DNA of 64,000 nt, from the NCBI GenBank assembly GCA_947303855.1, contig CAMYZO010000004.1, positions 1 through 64,000 on the forward strand, in the 5' to 3' direction. Each line of letters begins with the position of its first letter. Positions within the stretch are counted from its first letter, which is position 1. Below the pieces are notes generated by a model. That model worked only from the letters and a program-made list of their open reading frames with translations, was not told the origin of the DNA and searched no databases. Of the stretch, positions 38,895 through 49,063 are shown one piece after another. Source of the stretch: an uncultured Prevotellaceae bacterium (GTDB lineage Bacteria; Bacteroidota; Bacteroidia; Bacteroidales; Bacteroidaceae). Position numbers and translations under genes: made by a program.

Positions 38895-39887
38895 TTATTC
38901 ATTCGACTGCAGAACCAGTTTCAGTGAGGCATCCCACTTCTTCTTGCTGTCATCGTCGAAGTTAATCTTCATCGTCAGGTCGCAGCCTTTGTTCTTGAAG
39001 ACCAGTGATATCTTGGTATCGTTGTTGATAAACTTGTTACCAGTGCTGCCTGCCTTCATCGTAATCTTGATAGAGGTCTTGTTGGTGTCGGCCCAGGTCC
39101 AGGTAGCCACATCCTCGGCACCACCCACGTAAGCCAGAATGAACAGGCCGTTCTTGGTAGCGGTCAGACTCTTTATCTGCTTGTTAAGGTCTTCCTTCTC
39201 ACTGACAGTGAAGTTCACGCCACGGGAAGCAGCCTCGTCAAGCACGTCCTTCAGGAAGAACACGCCATTGTGACTGTAAATATCCTTATAGGCCTCCACG
39301 TCGGTACTCTTCAGTTCGAGCGTAGCACCCTGAATGTTCCATGTACGTGCAAAATTGTTCATGGCTTGCTCAGGTGTTATGGGCGAAATAGCCTCCTCGG
39401 CATCAACGCTGGAGCCGTCGCCACCGGTGCTATAGGCGAATGTATTGCCCTCAAGCAAAACGGTAATACTGATTTCGAGTTTGGTGCTGTTGCCGGCACG
39501 TGTCCCGCTTGGAACAATTCTCACAATACCTTTGATTTTGGTGCCATTCATTCTGAATTCGTTGCCATTACGGGCAGCGCTCTCCATGACATATTTCGAC
39601 TCGCCGGTCGATGGGTCTATAATCTCCAGAAGAATCTGACTGCTCTCAGTGATGTCGATAGTCTTCAGTTGTTTGAGTTGATCCTCTCCAGTAACAGACG
39701 CTGCTGGCAGCGGGGTGTTCAGTTTAAACTCCACGGCATTGTCGGCTGTGGCTGGCTTAGACAGGTTCACTGCCGTGTTCGTGTTGGTATTGCTACCGCT
39801 GTTGTCATCGTCGCTACTACTGCTGCAGGCCGTGAAGGTGAGGGCTGCAAAGGCAGAGAAAGCAACAAGAAATAGATTCTTTTTCAT
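38895..39887 (-). CDS. Hypothetical lipoprotein
   Basis: Lipobox LTFTACSSSSDDD; full-length ORF. Confidence 0.65.
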   Translation of the reverse strand: MKKNLFLVAFSAFAALTFTACSSSSDDDNSGSNTNTNTAVNLSKPATADNAVEFKLNTPLPAASVTGEDQLKQLKTIDITESSQILLEIIDPSTGESKYVMESAARNGNEFRMNGTKIKGIVRIVPSGTRAGNSTKLEISITVLLEGNTFAYSTGGDGSSVDAEEAISPITPEQAMNNFARTWNIQGATLELKSTDVEAYKDIYSHNGVFFLKDVLDEAASRGVNFTVSEKEDLNKQIKSLTATKNGLFILAYVGGAEDVATWTWADTNKTSIKITMKAGSTGNKFINNDTKISLVFKNKGCDLTMKINFDDDSKKKWDASLKLVLQSNE

Positions 39888-39919
39888 AATCGTAAATGTT
39901 TGTAAAGTTATAGTTTGAA

Positions 39920-40735
39920 TTAGAATATGCGACCTGTCAGACGGACATTGAGTACCGGATATACAATAATCTTGTTGGCAATCTCCAGGGCATCTCTCAC
40001 GTCTTTCATGTAATCAGCCTCGCCGGTACGCGGGGTTTTCACCTCGTCGTAGGTGAACTTGTGGTACGACAGATTGTCGCGACCGAAAGTACCCCAAGGC
40101 TTCGTTGTCTCGACGCCTACACCCGGTGTTCCCCAGAACTTGACACCGAAGTCGAACGACACGCTCACGCGGTTCTTCTTGGGAATGGCACGACCGAAGC
40201 CTATACCAATATAGGGTTTGAAACTGTTCACCTTCACGTCGGCATGTACGTCACCATTGTCATCGCAGGTAATAGCGTAGTCGCCAACTCTGATACCAGT
40301 ATCCTTATCCTTGAAGAACGGTCCTGCATTTTCGGCCTTCACCGCCGTACTGCTGCCAATAAAAGCACCAGCGGTAACATGGAACGAACTGGTCTGGAAA
40401 GGATAGAAGTCGGCCAAAATCTTAAAGTCGAAAATATTCAACTTACCATCAATATCAACCTTTGGGTACACTGCGGGATCGTCAATCTCCACGTCTTTCT
40501 TAGTGTACTTAATAGCCGGCATAAAGGATATACCTGCTCTGACTGCTCCCCAGTCTGTTAATGGGGCTGCAACATCGATACCTATACCGTCGGTACCCAG
40601 GGATACGCCTGCGCCCACATGGTCGAAGAATCCGAATTCCCCATCAAAGCTCTGTGCTCTTGAGGGAGTAGTAAAAAAAGTCATAGCCAAAGCTATGATT
40701 CCGCCCGAAATGAGTAGTGATTTGCTTCTTTTCAT
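39920..40735 (-). CDS. Putative outer-membrane beta-barrel protein
   Basis: Signal peptide, alternating amphipathic strands, aromatic C-terminus (VLNVRLTGRIF). Confidence 0.6.
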   Translation of the reverse strand: MKRSKSLLISGGIIALAMTFFTTPSRAQSFDGEFGFFDHVGAGVSLGTDGIGIDVAAPLTDWGAVRAGISFMPAIKYTKKDVEIDDPAVYPKVDIDGKLNIFDFKILADFYPFQTSSFHVTAGAFIGSSTAVKAENAGPFFKDKDTGIRVGDYAITCDDNGDVHADVKVNSFKPYIGIGFGRAIPKKNRVSVSFDFGVKFWGTPGVGVETTKPWGTFGRDNLSYHKFTYDEVKTPRTGEADYMKDVRDALEIANKIIVYPVLNVRLTGRIF

Positions 40736-40923
40736 AATAAGAGTTTGTTAAAATTAGACAATAAATGTTTCATTTGGGTACAAAGGTAAGAAAAAATTTA
40801 TAATATCCGACATTTGGGACGTAAATAATTTGATACATCGTAAAAAAAATAATGACGGCTGAACTTTTGGCCGTTTCAGAAATAATGTGTAACTTTGCAC
40901 CCCATAATAATTATATAAGGTAT

Positions 40924-42699
40924 ATGGCAGAGAAAATTGCATTAGAAACAGAAGAGAAGAAAACCTCAGGTACGTCTTCTCAGTCCGTGAGTTTTGTGGA
41001 GCAGAAAGTGATTGACGACCTGGCCGCCGGCAAGAACGGAGGCCGTTTTCAGACCCGCTTTCCACCCGAGCCCAACGGATATTTGCACATTGGCCACGCC
41101 AAGGCTATAGCCATCGATTTCGGTCTGGCCAAGAAGTATGGTGGTGAGTGCAACCTGCGTTTCGACGACACGAACCCCGTCAAAGAAGATACAGAATATA
41201 TTGAGAATATCGAGAGCGACATTAAGTGGCTGGGCTTTGAGTGGGCACACGTCTACTATGCCAGCGACTATTTCCAGCAGTTGTGGGACTTTGCCGTATG
41301 GCTCATTCAGCAGGGCCGTGCATACGTCGACGAGCAGTCGGCAGAGGTCATAGCCCAGCAGAAGGGCACAACGACCAGCCCTGGTACCAACTCGCCTTTC
41401 CGCGACCGTCCCGTTGAGGAGAACCTCAAACTGTTTGAATACATGAACAGCGGCAAATGTGAGCCTGGCACACTTGTCCTGCGTGCCAAGATTGACATGG
41501 CCCACCCGAACATGCTGTTCCGCGACCCGCTTATCTACCGTGTGCTGAACATTCCCCATGTGAAGACCGGCTCAAAGTGGAACGCCTATCCGATGTATGA
41601 CTTCACCCACGGTCAGTGCGACTATCTGGAGGGGGTTACCCACTCATGGTGTACACTGGAGTTTGTGGAGCACCGTCCCCTCTACGATCTGTTTGTGACG
41701 TGGATGAAGGAATGGCGCGGCGAGACCGCCAACATTGAGGACAACCGTCCGCGCCAGACGGAGTTCAACAAACTGAACCTGAACTACACGCTCATGTCGA
41801 AGCGCAACCTGCTGGCGATGGTCAACGAGGGTATGGTCAGCGGATGGGACGACCCCCGCATGCCTACCATCTGCGGTCTGCGACGCCGCGGCTATTCCCC
41901 TGAGAGCATCATCAAGTTCATCGACAAGATTGGCTACACCAAACTGGATGCCCTGAACGATATGGCGCTGCTCGAGAGCGTCGTGCGCGACGACCTGAAC
42001 AGCCGTGCCCAGCGTGTGGCTGCTGTTCTTGACCCCGTGAAGGTGGTCATCACCAACTATCCTGATGGGCAGACCGAGATGCTCACCGCCGTCAACAATC
42101 CTGAGAACGAAGCCGACGGCACCCACGAGGTGGAGTTCAGCCGCGAACTGTGGATTGAGCGCGACGACTTCCAGAAGATTGCCGAGAAGAAGTTCATGCG
42201 TCTGGCTCCCGGCAAGGAGGTGCGCCTGAAGAATGCCTATATTATTAAATGTAATGAAGAGCACCCCTGCGACGAGGATGCTGACGGACGCGTGACCACC
42301 ATCTACTGCACCTACGACCCAGAGACGCGCAGCGGCCTGCCTGGTGCCGACCGCAAGATCAAGGGCAAGACCCTGCACTGGGTAAGCTGCCACAACGCCG
42401 TACGTGCCGAGGTCAGGCTGTACGACCGTCTGTGGCGTGTTGAGAATCCGCGCGACGAGATGGCTGCCATACGCGAAGCACAGCAGTGCGATGCCGTAAC
42501 GGCCATGAAGCAGATTATCAACCCTGACTCTCTGACGATACTTGACAACTGCTATATTGAGCCCTTTGCCACGCAGATGAAGCCGCTGAGTTATCTGCAG
42601 TTCCAGCGCTTAGGATACTTCAACGTAGACCCCGACTCAACCCCCGACAAGCCTGTCTTCAACAAGACCGTCGGCTTGAAGGACACATGGAAAAAGTAA
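40924..42699 (+). CDS. glnS: Glutaminyl-tRNA synthetase
   Basis: RFPPEPNGYLHIGHAKAIAIDFGLA, MSKRNLL; start set at MAEKIALET downstream of TAACTTTG. Confidence 0.97.
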   Translation: MAEKIALETEEKKTSGTSSQSVSFVEQKVIDDLAAGKNGGRFQTRFPPEPNGYLHIGHAKAIAIDFGLAKKYGGECNLRFDDTNPVKEDTEYIENIESDIKWLGFEWAHVYYASDYFQQLWDFAVWLIQQGRAYVDEQSAEVIAQQKGTTTSPGTNSPFRDRPVEENLKLFEYMNSGKCEPGTLVLRAKIDMAHPNMLFRDPLIYRVLNIPHVKTGSKWNAYPMYDFTHGQCDYLEGVTHSWCTLEFVEHRPLYDLFVTWMKEWRGETANIEDNRPRQTEFNKLNLNYTLMSKRNLLAMVNEGMVSGWDDPRMPTICGLRRRGYSPESIIKFIDKIGYTKLDALNDMALLESVVRDDLNSRAQRVAAVLDPVKVVITNYPDGQTEMLTAVNNPENEADGTHEVEFSRELWIERDDFQKIAEKKFMRLAPGKEVRLKNAYIIKCNEEHPCDEDADGRVTTIYCTYDPETRSGLPGADRKIKGKTLHWVSCHNAVRAEVRLYDRLWRVENPRDEMAAIREAQQCDAVTAMKQIINPDSLTILDNCYIEPFATQMKPLSYLQFQRLGYFNVDPDSTPDKPVFNKTVGLKDTWKK

Positions 42700-42711
42700 C
42701 AGCAGAGAGAG

Positions 42712-44127
42712 ATGACCGACGAGGAGTATTTCAATGACGAGGAGTTCCGCGAGATGCTGGACGACTATGAGCGCACAGTGGCCGACGGCCAGCTGGTGTT
42801 CATGGACGTTGACGATCTTGCCGACATTGCCGAATACTACCAGCTGCACGAACGCTATGACGACGCGCAGCGGGCAATAGACCGTGCCATTGAACTGCAG
42901 CCCGACTCCATCATCGCCCTGAACTACAAAGCCCATGAAGCCATTGGCAACGGCGACTATCAGGCTGCCAAAGACTATCTGGAAAGGATGGACGACAAGC
43001 AGGCTCCTGAATACATCTACAGCCGCGCCGAAATCATGATGGCACAAGGCATGACCGACGAAGCCGACCAATATCTGCTTGACTGCGTGAAAGACCTGCC
43101 CCGTGACGAATATCAGGACTATGTGATCGACATCGCCAACCTGTGGACAGAATACGGTAACAGCGAGAAGGGCATGGAGTGGATGTTGCGCGCCCATCCG
43201 GAAGAGACCGAGGATTTCAAGGAGCTGATGGCACGCACCTACTTCGGCATAGGAGCCTACGATGACTCGGAGCGTCTCTTCAATGAACTGTTAGACAAGA
43301 ACCCGTTCCAGAAACGCTATTGGAACGCCCTGGCCAGCACACAGTACATGAAGGAGGACTATAGCGGCGCTATCACCAGCAGCGAATACGCCATAGCTAT
43401 CGACCCCGACGACCCTGACGCCCTGCTGGCAAAAGCCAATGCCTTGAACAGCCTGAGCAACAATGAAGAGGCTATCAAGTACTATGATCGCTACCTGGCG
43501 AAAATACCCGATGACGAGTTTGCACTGCTCAACGCCGGCAGCTGCCTGGTAAATGTGGGCAAATACGAAGAGGCCATTGTGAAACTACAGAAGGCGGAGG
43601 AGCTGGCCGCAACTGACTCCCAGTACCTGGCAGACATCTACCAGGAACTGGCCTTCGCCTACAGCGAGCTGCATAAGCCTGAGACAGCCCTTTTCTACAT
43701 AGACAAGACGCTGTCAATGGACTGCAATCAGAATGAGATGCTGGTCATTCGCGGACATATCCTGCTGTCGAACAACTTTAATGACGAGGCAGAGCAGTCC
43801 TATAAGCAGGCCATCAGCCAGTCGGGCTACGACCCTCACATCATCCTGCGTGCAGCCATTTCCATCTACGACAACCAGTATGTCACCACAGCCTATAGCA
43901 TGCTGACACAGCTGCTTGACACCGTCAGCGACGACTGGAACAGAGGTTACTCCTATATGGCCCTCTGCTGTCACGACCTTGGCCGCCACAAGGAATACCT
44001 GCACTATCTTGAAGAGGCCTGCCGCCGTAATCCCGAAGAAGCCAAGGGCGCTCTGGGCTTTCTGTTTCCTGAGGGTATGGCTCCCAGTGACTATTATCAG
44101 TACGAACTAAACAGACTGAATACATGA
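42712..44127 (+). CDS. Tetratricopeptide repeat protein
   Basis: Multiple TPR-like repeats across 471 aa. Confidence 0.88.
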   Translation: MTDEEYFNDEEFREMLDDYERTVADGQLVFMDVDDLADIAEYYQLHERYDDAQRAIDRAIELQPDSIIALNYKAHEAIGNGDYQAAKDYLERMDDKQAPEYIYSRAEIMMAQGMTDEADQYLLDCVKDLPRDEYQDYVIDIANLWTEYGNSEKGMEWMLRAHPEETEDFKELMARTYFGIGAYDDSERLFNELLDKNPFQKRYWNALASTQYMKEDYSGAITSSEYAIAIDPDDPDALLAKANALNSLSNNEEAIKYYDRYLAKIPDDEFALLNAGSCLVNVGKYEEAIVKLQKAEELAATDSQYLADIYQELAFAYSELHKPETALFYIDKTLSMDCNQNEMLVIRGHILLSNNFNDEAEQSYKQAISQSGYDPHIILRAAISIYDNQYVTTAYSMLTQLLDTVSDDWNRGYSYMALCCHDLGRHKEYLHYLEEACRRNPEEAKGALGFLFPEGMAPSDYYQYELNRLNT

Positions 44128-44750
44128 ACCTGATAAGCACCCTGCTCAACAACCTGAACTACCCCACCATCTTCCTGCTGATGCTGCTGGAGAGCACCGT
44201 CGTGCCCGTACCTTCCGAGCTGGTAGTGGCACCTGCTGCCTATCATGCTGCCGGCGGCCACCTCAACGTGCTCCTGGTAGTGCTCTTTGCCACTATCGGA
44301 GCCGACGTGGGAGCATCCATCAACTATTTTGTAGCCCTCTATGTAGGCCGCCCCATCATCTACCGTTTTGCCAACAGCCGCTGGGGAAAGATGTGCCTGC
44401 TTAATCAGGAGAAAATTGAGAAGAGCGAGCGTTACTTTGACCAGCACGGCATCGTGGCAACGCTCACCGGCCGACTCATACCCGGCATCCGCCACCTCAT
44501 CTCGCTGCCTGCCGGACTGGCTCGCATGAACTACTGGAAATTCCTGCTCTACACCACTATAGGTGCAGGCTGCTGGCATGCCATCCTGGCGGCTATGGGC
44601 TGGTATCTGCATGCCGTCGTCCCCGAGGAGCAGCTTGAGGAAACCATCAAGCAGTACAACCACTACATCGTGGCCGCCATCCTCGTCCTCGTCGTGCTGG
44701 CCGCAGCCTATTTCATCATCAAGCACAAGTTAAATAAAAAAAGACTATAG
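44124..44750 (+). CDS. DedA family membrane protein
   Basis: LLESTVVPVPSELVVAPAAYHAAGG; FDQHGIVATLTGRLIPGIRHLISLPAGLARM; ATGA overlap with upstream gene. Confidence 0.92.
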   Translation: MNLISTLLNNLNYPTIFLLMLLESTVVPVPSELVVAPAAYHAAGGHLNVLLVVLFATIGADVGASINYFVALYVGRPIIYRFANSRWGKMCLLNQEKIEKSERYFDQHGIVATLTGRLIPGIRHLISLPAGLARMNYWKFLLYTTIGAGCWHAILAAMGWYLHAVVPEEQLEETIKQYNHYIVAAILVLVVLAAAYFIIKHKLNKKRL

Positions 44751-44753
44751 ATT

Positions 44754-45815
44754 ATGGCAAAAATCAACAACCACCTCGTCATCATGGCCGGCGGCGTAGG
44801 CAGCCGCTTCTGGCCTATGAGCACCAGCGAACGCCCTAAGCAGTTCATCGACGTACTGGGAACGGGCCGCACACTGCTCCAGCTTACCGTCGAGCGCTTC
44901 GGCTCACTGGTGAAGCCCGAAAACATCTGGGTAGTGACCAATGCCAGCTATGCCGACATCGTTGCCGAGCAGCTGCCCGACATGCCTAAGAGCAATATCC
45001 TCTGCGAACCCTGCCGCCGCAACACGGCACCCTGCATAGCCTATATCTCCTGGCGCATCAAGGCCAGCGACCCCAAGGCCAACATCGTCGTCACGCCCTC
45101 CGACCATATCGTCACCAACGTGCAGGAGTTCCAGCGCGTCATCGGCGACTGCATGAAGTTCACCGCCGACACCGACGCCATCGTCACCCTCGGCATGAAG
45201 CCCAACCGCCCAGAGACCGGCTACGGCTATATACAGGCCAACCTGGCCGCCAACTCCCTGCGCAACAAGGGTATCTTCCGCGTCGACTCCTTCCGTGAGA
45301 AGCCCGACCTGCAGACGGCCCTGAAGTATATCCAGCAAAGCAACTACTACTGGAATGCCGGCATCTTCATCTGGAACGTCAACACCATCGTCAATGCCTT
45401 CCGCATGTACCAGCCCACGCTGGCCAAGATTTTCGAGTCGATGAACAGCGTCTACGGCACGCCGCGCGAACAGGAAATCATCAACGAGCGCTTCCCCGAA
45501 TGCGAGAGTATCAGCGTCGACTACGCTATCATGGAGAAGGCTGAGGAAATCTTCGTCTGCCCTGCTGACTTCGGCTGGAGCGACCTGGGCACATGGGGTT
45601 CCCTACACCTTCAGAGTCATAAAGACCTCTACGGCAATGCCTGCATAGGTCAGGACATCAGGATGTTCGAGAGCCACAACTGCATCATTCACACGGCCCA
45701 GGAAAAGCGTGTCATCATCCAGGGCCTCGACGGCTATATCGTGGCCGAGAACAACGATACCTTATTAATATGCAAGCTGTCAGAAGAACAGCGTATCAAA
45801 CAATTCAGCGAATAG
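44754..45815 (+). CDS. Mannose-1-phosphate guanylyltransferase
   Basis: [57 protein letters not shown]. Confidence 0.94.
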   Translation: MAKINNHLVIMAGGVGSRFWPMSTSERPKQFIDVLGTGRTLLQLTVERFGSLVKPENIWVVTNASYADIVAEQLPDMPKSNILCEPCRRNTAPCIAYISWRIKASDPKANIVVTPSDHIVTNVQEFQRVIGDCMKFTADTDAIVTLGMKPNRPETGYGYIQANLAANSLRNKGIFRVDSFREKPDLQTALKYIQQSNYYWNAGIFIWNVNTIVNAFRMYQPTLAKIFESMNSVYGTPREQEIINERFPECESISVDYAIMEKAEEIFVCPADFGWSDLGTWGSLHLQSHKDLYGNACIGQDIRMFESHNCIIHTAQEKRVIIQGLDGYIVAENNDTLLICKLSEEQRIKQFSE

Positions 45816-45820
45816 AAAAC

Positions 45821-46909
45821 ATGGAAAGCAAGAACATTGCACTTATCACTGGCATCACCGGTCAGGACGGCAGTTATCTGGCCGAGTTCCTTATTGAGAA
45901 AGGCTATGAGGTACACGGCCTCATGCGCCGCTCGTCATCATTCAACACCGCCCGCATTGAGCATCTATACCTGGACGAATGGGTGCGCGACATGAAGAAA
46001 GCCCGACTGGTAAACCTGCACTGGGCCGACATGACCGACTCCTCGTCGCTCGTGCGCGTCATCTCCAAGGTACGCCCTACGGAAATCTACAACCTCGCTG
46101 CACAGAGCCACGTCAAGGTGAGCTTTGACGTGCCCGAATACACCGCCGACACCGATGCCAACGGCGTGCTGCGACTGCTGGAGGCCGTTCGCATCTGCGG
46201 ACTGGCTGACACCTGCCGCATCTACCAGGCCTCAACCTCCGAGCTCTACGGCAAGGTGCAGGAGGTGCCGCAGTCTGAGACCACACCCTTCTACCCCCGC
46301 TCTCCCTATGCCGTAGCCAAGCTCTACGGTTTCTGGATTATGAAGAACTACCGCGAGTCGTACGGCATGTACTGCTGCAACGGCATACTCTTCAATCACG
46401 AGTCGGAGCGACGCGGCGAGACCTTCGTCACCCGCAAGATAACACTGGCCGCCGCCCGCATAGCACAGGGCTATCAGGACAAGCTCTATCTGGGTAACCT
46501 CAACTCGCTGCGCGACTGGGGCTACGCCAAGGACTACATCGAGTGCATGTGGCTCATCCTGCAGCAGCCCGAGCCTGACGACTTTGTCATTGCCACCGGT
46601 GAGTACCACACCGTGCGCGAGTTCTGCACGCTGGCCTTCCGCGAGGTGGGCATCGAGCTGGAGTGGCGTGGCGACGGTGTCGACGAGAAAGGCTACGACA
46701 AGGCCACCGGCAAGTCGCTGGTAGAGGTTGACCCCAAGTACTTCCGTCCCGCCGAGGTAGACCAGTTGCTGGGCAACCCCGCCAAGGCCAAGGCCAAACT
46801 GGGCTGGAACCCGCAGAAGACATCGTTCGAGAATCTGGTCAAGATTATGGTTCAGCACGACATGAAGTTCGTCAAAAAGCTGTTCCTCAAGGCCCACATG
46901 GACGAATAA
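45821..46909 (+). CDS. gmd: GDP-mannose 4,6-dehydratase
   Basis: [37 protein letters not shown]; start set at MESKNIAL after the ManC stop. Confidence 0.97.
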   Translation: MESKNIALITGITGQDGSYLAEFLIEKGYEVHGLMRRSSSFNTARIEHLYLDEWVRDMKKARLVNLHWADMTDSSSLVRVISKVRPTEIYNLAAQSHVKVSFDVPEYTADTDANGVLRLLEAVRICGLADTCRIYQASTSELYGKVQEVPQSETTPFYPRSPYAVAKLYGFWIMKNYRESYGMYCCNGILFNHESERRGETFVTRKITLAAARIAQGYQDKLYLGNLNSLRDWGYAKDYIECMWLILQQPEPDDFVIATGEYHTVREFCTLAFREVGIELEWRGDGVDEKGYDKATGKSLVEVDPKYFRPAEVDQLLGNPAKAKAKLGWNPQKTSFENLVKIMVQHDMKFVKKLFLKAHMDE

Positions 46910-46912
46910 GCT

Positions 46913-48085
46913 ATGCTAAGCAAAGACTGTAAGATTTACGTTGCCGGGCACCGCGGACTGGTGGGCTCGGCCATTTGGAACAACCTGCTGAAGCGGGGCT
47001 ATACGAATCTGGTGGGGCGCACCCATCAGGAACTCGACCTGACAGACCAGACAGCCGTGCGCCGGTTCTTCGATGAGGAGCGCCCCGATGCCGTAGTGCT
47101 GGCTGCCGCCTTCGTTGGCGGCATCATGGCCAACTCGCTCTACCGTGCCGACTTCATCATGCAGAACATGAAGATGCAGTGTAATGTCATCTCCGAGTCT
47201 TACGCCCACGGTGTCAGGAAGCTGCTGTTCCTCGGGTCAACGTGCATCTATCCCAAGAATGCACCACAGCCCATGAAGGAGGACTGTCTGCTGACGTCGC
47301 CGCTGGAGTACACCAACGAGGAGTATGCCATTGCCAAGATAGCAGGACTGAAGATGTGCGAGTCGTACAACCTGCAGTACGGCACCAACTATATTGCCGT
47401 GATGCCCACCAACCTCTACGGTCCCAACGACAACTTCCATCTGGAGAACTCACACGTCATGCCGGCCATGATGCGCAAGGTCTATCTGGCTCACCTGCTG
47501 TATAAGGGCGACTGGGAGGCCATCCGCCGCGATATGGACTGCCGCCCGGTGGAGGGCATCGGCGGGTCGTCTAACGAAACCGACATCGTAAACGTGCTGG
47601 CCAAGTATGGCATCTATAATAACAAGGTGGTGCTGTGGGGCACGGGCACACCGCTGCGCGAGTTCCTGTGGAGCGAGGATATGGCCGACGCCTCAGTACA
47701 CGTGCTGCTCCATGTTGACTTCAGCGACATCATTGGCATCGAGAAATACAGCAGCGTACACTACGGTGCGGCTATCGACGGTGCCGTAGACCGCAACCAC
47801 TCTGCCGGACGCGGCGGGGCACTGCCCCGTCTGGGCGAAATACGCAACTGCCACATCAACGTGGGCACGGGCAAGGAACTGACCATCCGCCAACTGTCGG
47901 AACTGGTAGCCAAGGCCGTAGGCTTTGAGGGCACCATCACGTTCGATGCGTCGAAACCCGACGGTACTATGCGTAAGCTGATAGACGTCAGCAAGCTGCA
48001 CTCCCTGGGCTGGACGCACCAGGTGGAGATTGAGGATGGCGTGAACCGTCTTTTCCAGTGGTACCGCAGTACCCTGGAAAAGTAG
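46913..48085 (+). CDS. fcl: GDP-L-fucose synthase
   Basis: KIYVAGHRGLVGSAIWNNLLKRGYTNLVGRTHQELDLTDQ; LLFLGSTCIYPK. Confidence 0.97.
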   Translation: MLSKDCKIYVAGHRGLVGSAIWNNLLKRGYTNLVGRTHQELDLTDQTAVRRFFDEERPDAVVLAAAFVGGIMANSLYRADFIMQNMKMQCNVISESYAHGVRKLLFLGSTCIYPKNAPQPMKEDCLLTSPLEYTNEEYAIAKIAGLKMCESYNLQYGTNYIAVMPTNLYGPNDNFHLENSHVMPAMMRKVYLAHLLYKGDWEAIRRDMDCRPVEGIGGSSNETDIVNVLAKYGIYNNKVVLWGTGTPLREFLWSEDMADASVHVLLHVDFSDIIGIEKYSSVHYGAAIDGAVDRNHSAGRGGALPRLGEIRNCHINVGTGKELTIRQLSELVAKAVGFEGTITFDASKPDGTMRKLIDVSKLHSLGWTHQVEIEDGVNRLFQWYRSTLEK

Positions 48086-48107
48086 TCCTCGCCATCGCTG
48101 CTTTTTT

Positions 48108-48854
48108 TTATAACAATGCTGCGGGCATGAGTTCCTGGGCACGCTGGAAATCCTCCGGCGTGTCCAGTTCGTATGAGAAGTAGTTGGTGGTGTCTACCAC
48201 GCGGAACGTGTGTCCCTGCGGAATGAGCCGTTCGAAGGCACGCTCGTAGAAGATGTCGATGAGTCCCTCCTCAAGAATCATCTGCTGCAGTTCCTGGTAG
48301 AGTGCCTCGCTGTAGGCAGCCGTTATGCGCTCTATGCCCACCGACTCACCCATAGCCTCAGCCGGACTGCAGGTCTTGCTAATCTCGGTAATGCGTCCAT
48401 GGGCGTCAACGACGACCTTCATCTCCTCCTCACCCAGTTCGTGGCGGTTGACGGCCAGCGCCGCCTCCTCCTCGCTTGCAATGCTCACCACGGCCGCGGG
48501 GTCGCAGAGTATGTCGCTGTCCATCAGCAGGAAGTCACGTCCCCGCACCACGTCCATCGCCATCCAGAGCGAGAAGATGTTGTTGTTATGCTCGTAGTCG
48601 GTATTGTCGAGGAAGCGGATGCTCAGCTGCGGGTATTGGGCTGTGAGGAAGTCGCGAATCATCTCTGCCTTATAGCCCGTCACCACCACCAGTTCGCTGA
48701 CGCCAGCCAGCAGCATAGCATCGACGGTACGCTGCAGCAGCGTGCGGTTGCCCACGGTAAGCAGGCACTTCGGTTTCGTATCGGTCAGCGGACGCAGGCG
48801 GCGTGCCATGCCCGCCGCCAGTATCACACCTGTCAGTTTGTTTGTATTCATCAT
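48108..48854 (-). CDS. NTP-transferase (LicC-like sugar/choline-phosphate nucleotidyltransferase)
   Basis: GVILAAGMARRLRPLTDTKPKCLLTVGNRTLLQRT; DNTDYEHNNNIFSLWMA; DSDI. Confidence 0.85.
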   Translation of the reverse strand: MMNTNKLTGVILAAGMARRLRPLTDTKPKCLLTVGNRTLLQRTVDAMLLAGVSELVVVTGYKAEMIRDFLTAQYPQLSIRFLDNTDYEHNNNIFSLWMAMDVVRGRDFLLMDSDILCDPAAVVSIASEEEAALAVNRHELGEEEMKVVVDAHGRITEISKTCSPAEAMGESVGIERITAAYSEALYQELQQMILEEGLIDIFYERAFERLIPQGHTFRVVDTTNYFSYELDTPEDFQRAQELMPAALL

Positions 48855-48856
48855 TT

Positions 48857-49051
48857 TTATTTCAAGTCTTGTATTAACTGGTTTGAGAATGGCAAGTCAA
48901 AGAAATCATCGCGTGAGTCCTGATTGCTGATTGGCTCGGGGGGGCCGACAATTTCAATACTGGCGGAATCTGCCAGAAGTGCCGGACCATTGTCGACAGC
49001 AACTACTTCAACGGCCGGTCTGATATAGGTATTTTTCGTCATTATCATCAT
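48857..49051 (-). CDS. Small Bacteroidales peptide (YxxPxxEVV...LLADS type)
   Basis: 64 aa MMIMTKNTYIRPAVEVVAVDNGPALLADSASIEIVGPPEP...; pattern seen in many short Bacteroidales ORFs. Confidence 0.55.
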   Translation of the reverse strand: MMIMTKNTYIRPAVEVVAVDNGPALLADSASIEIVGPPEPISNQDSRDDFFDLPFSNQLIQDLK

Positions 49052-49063
49052 ACTACTCCTTTC

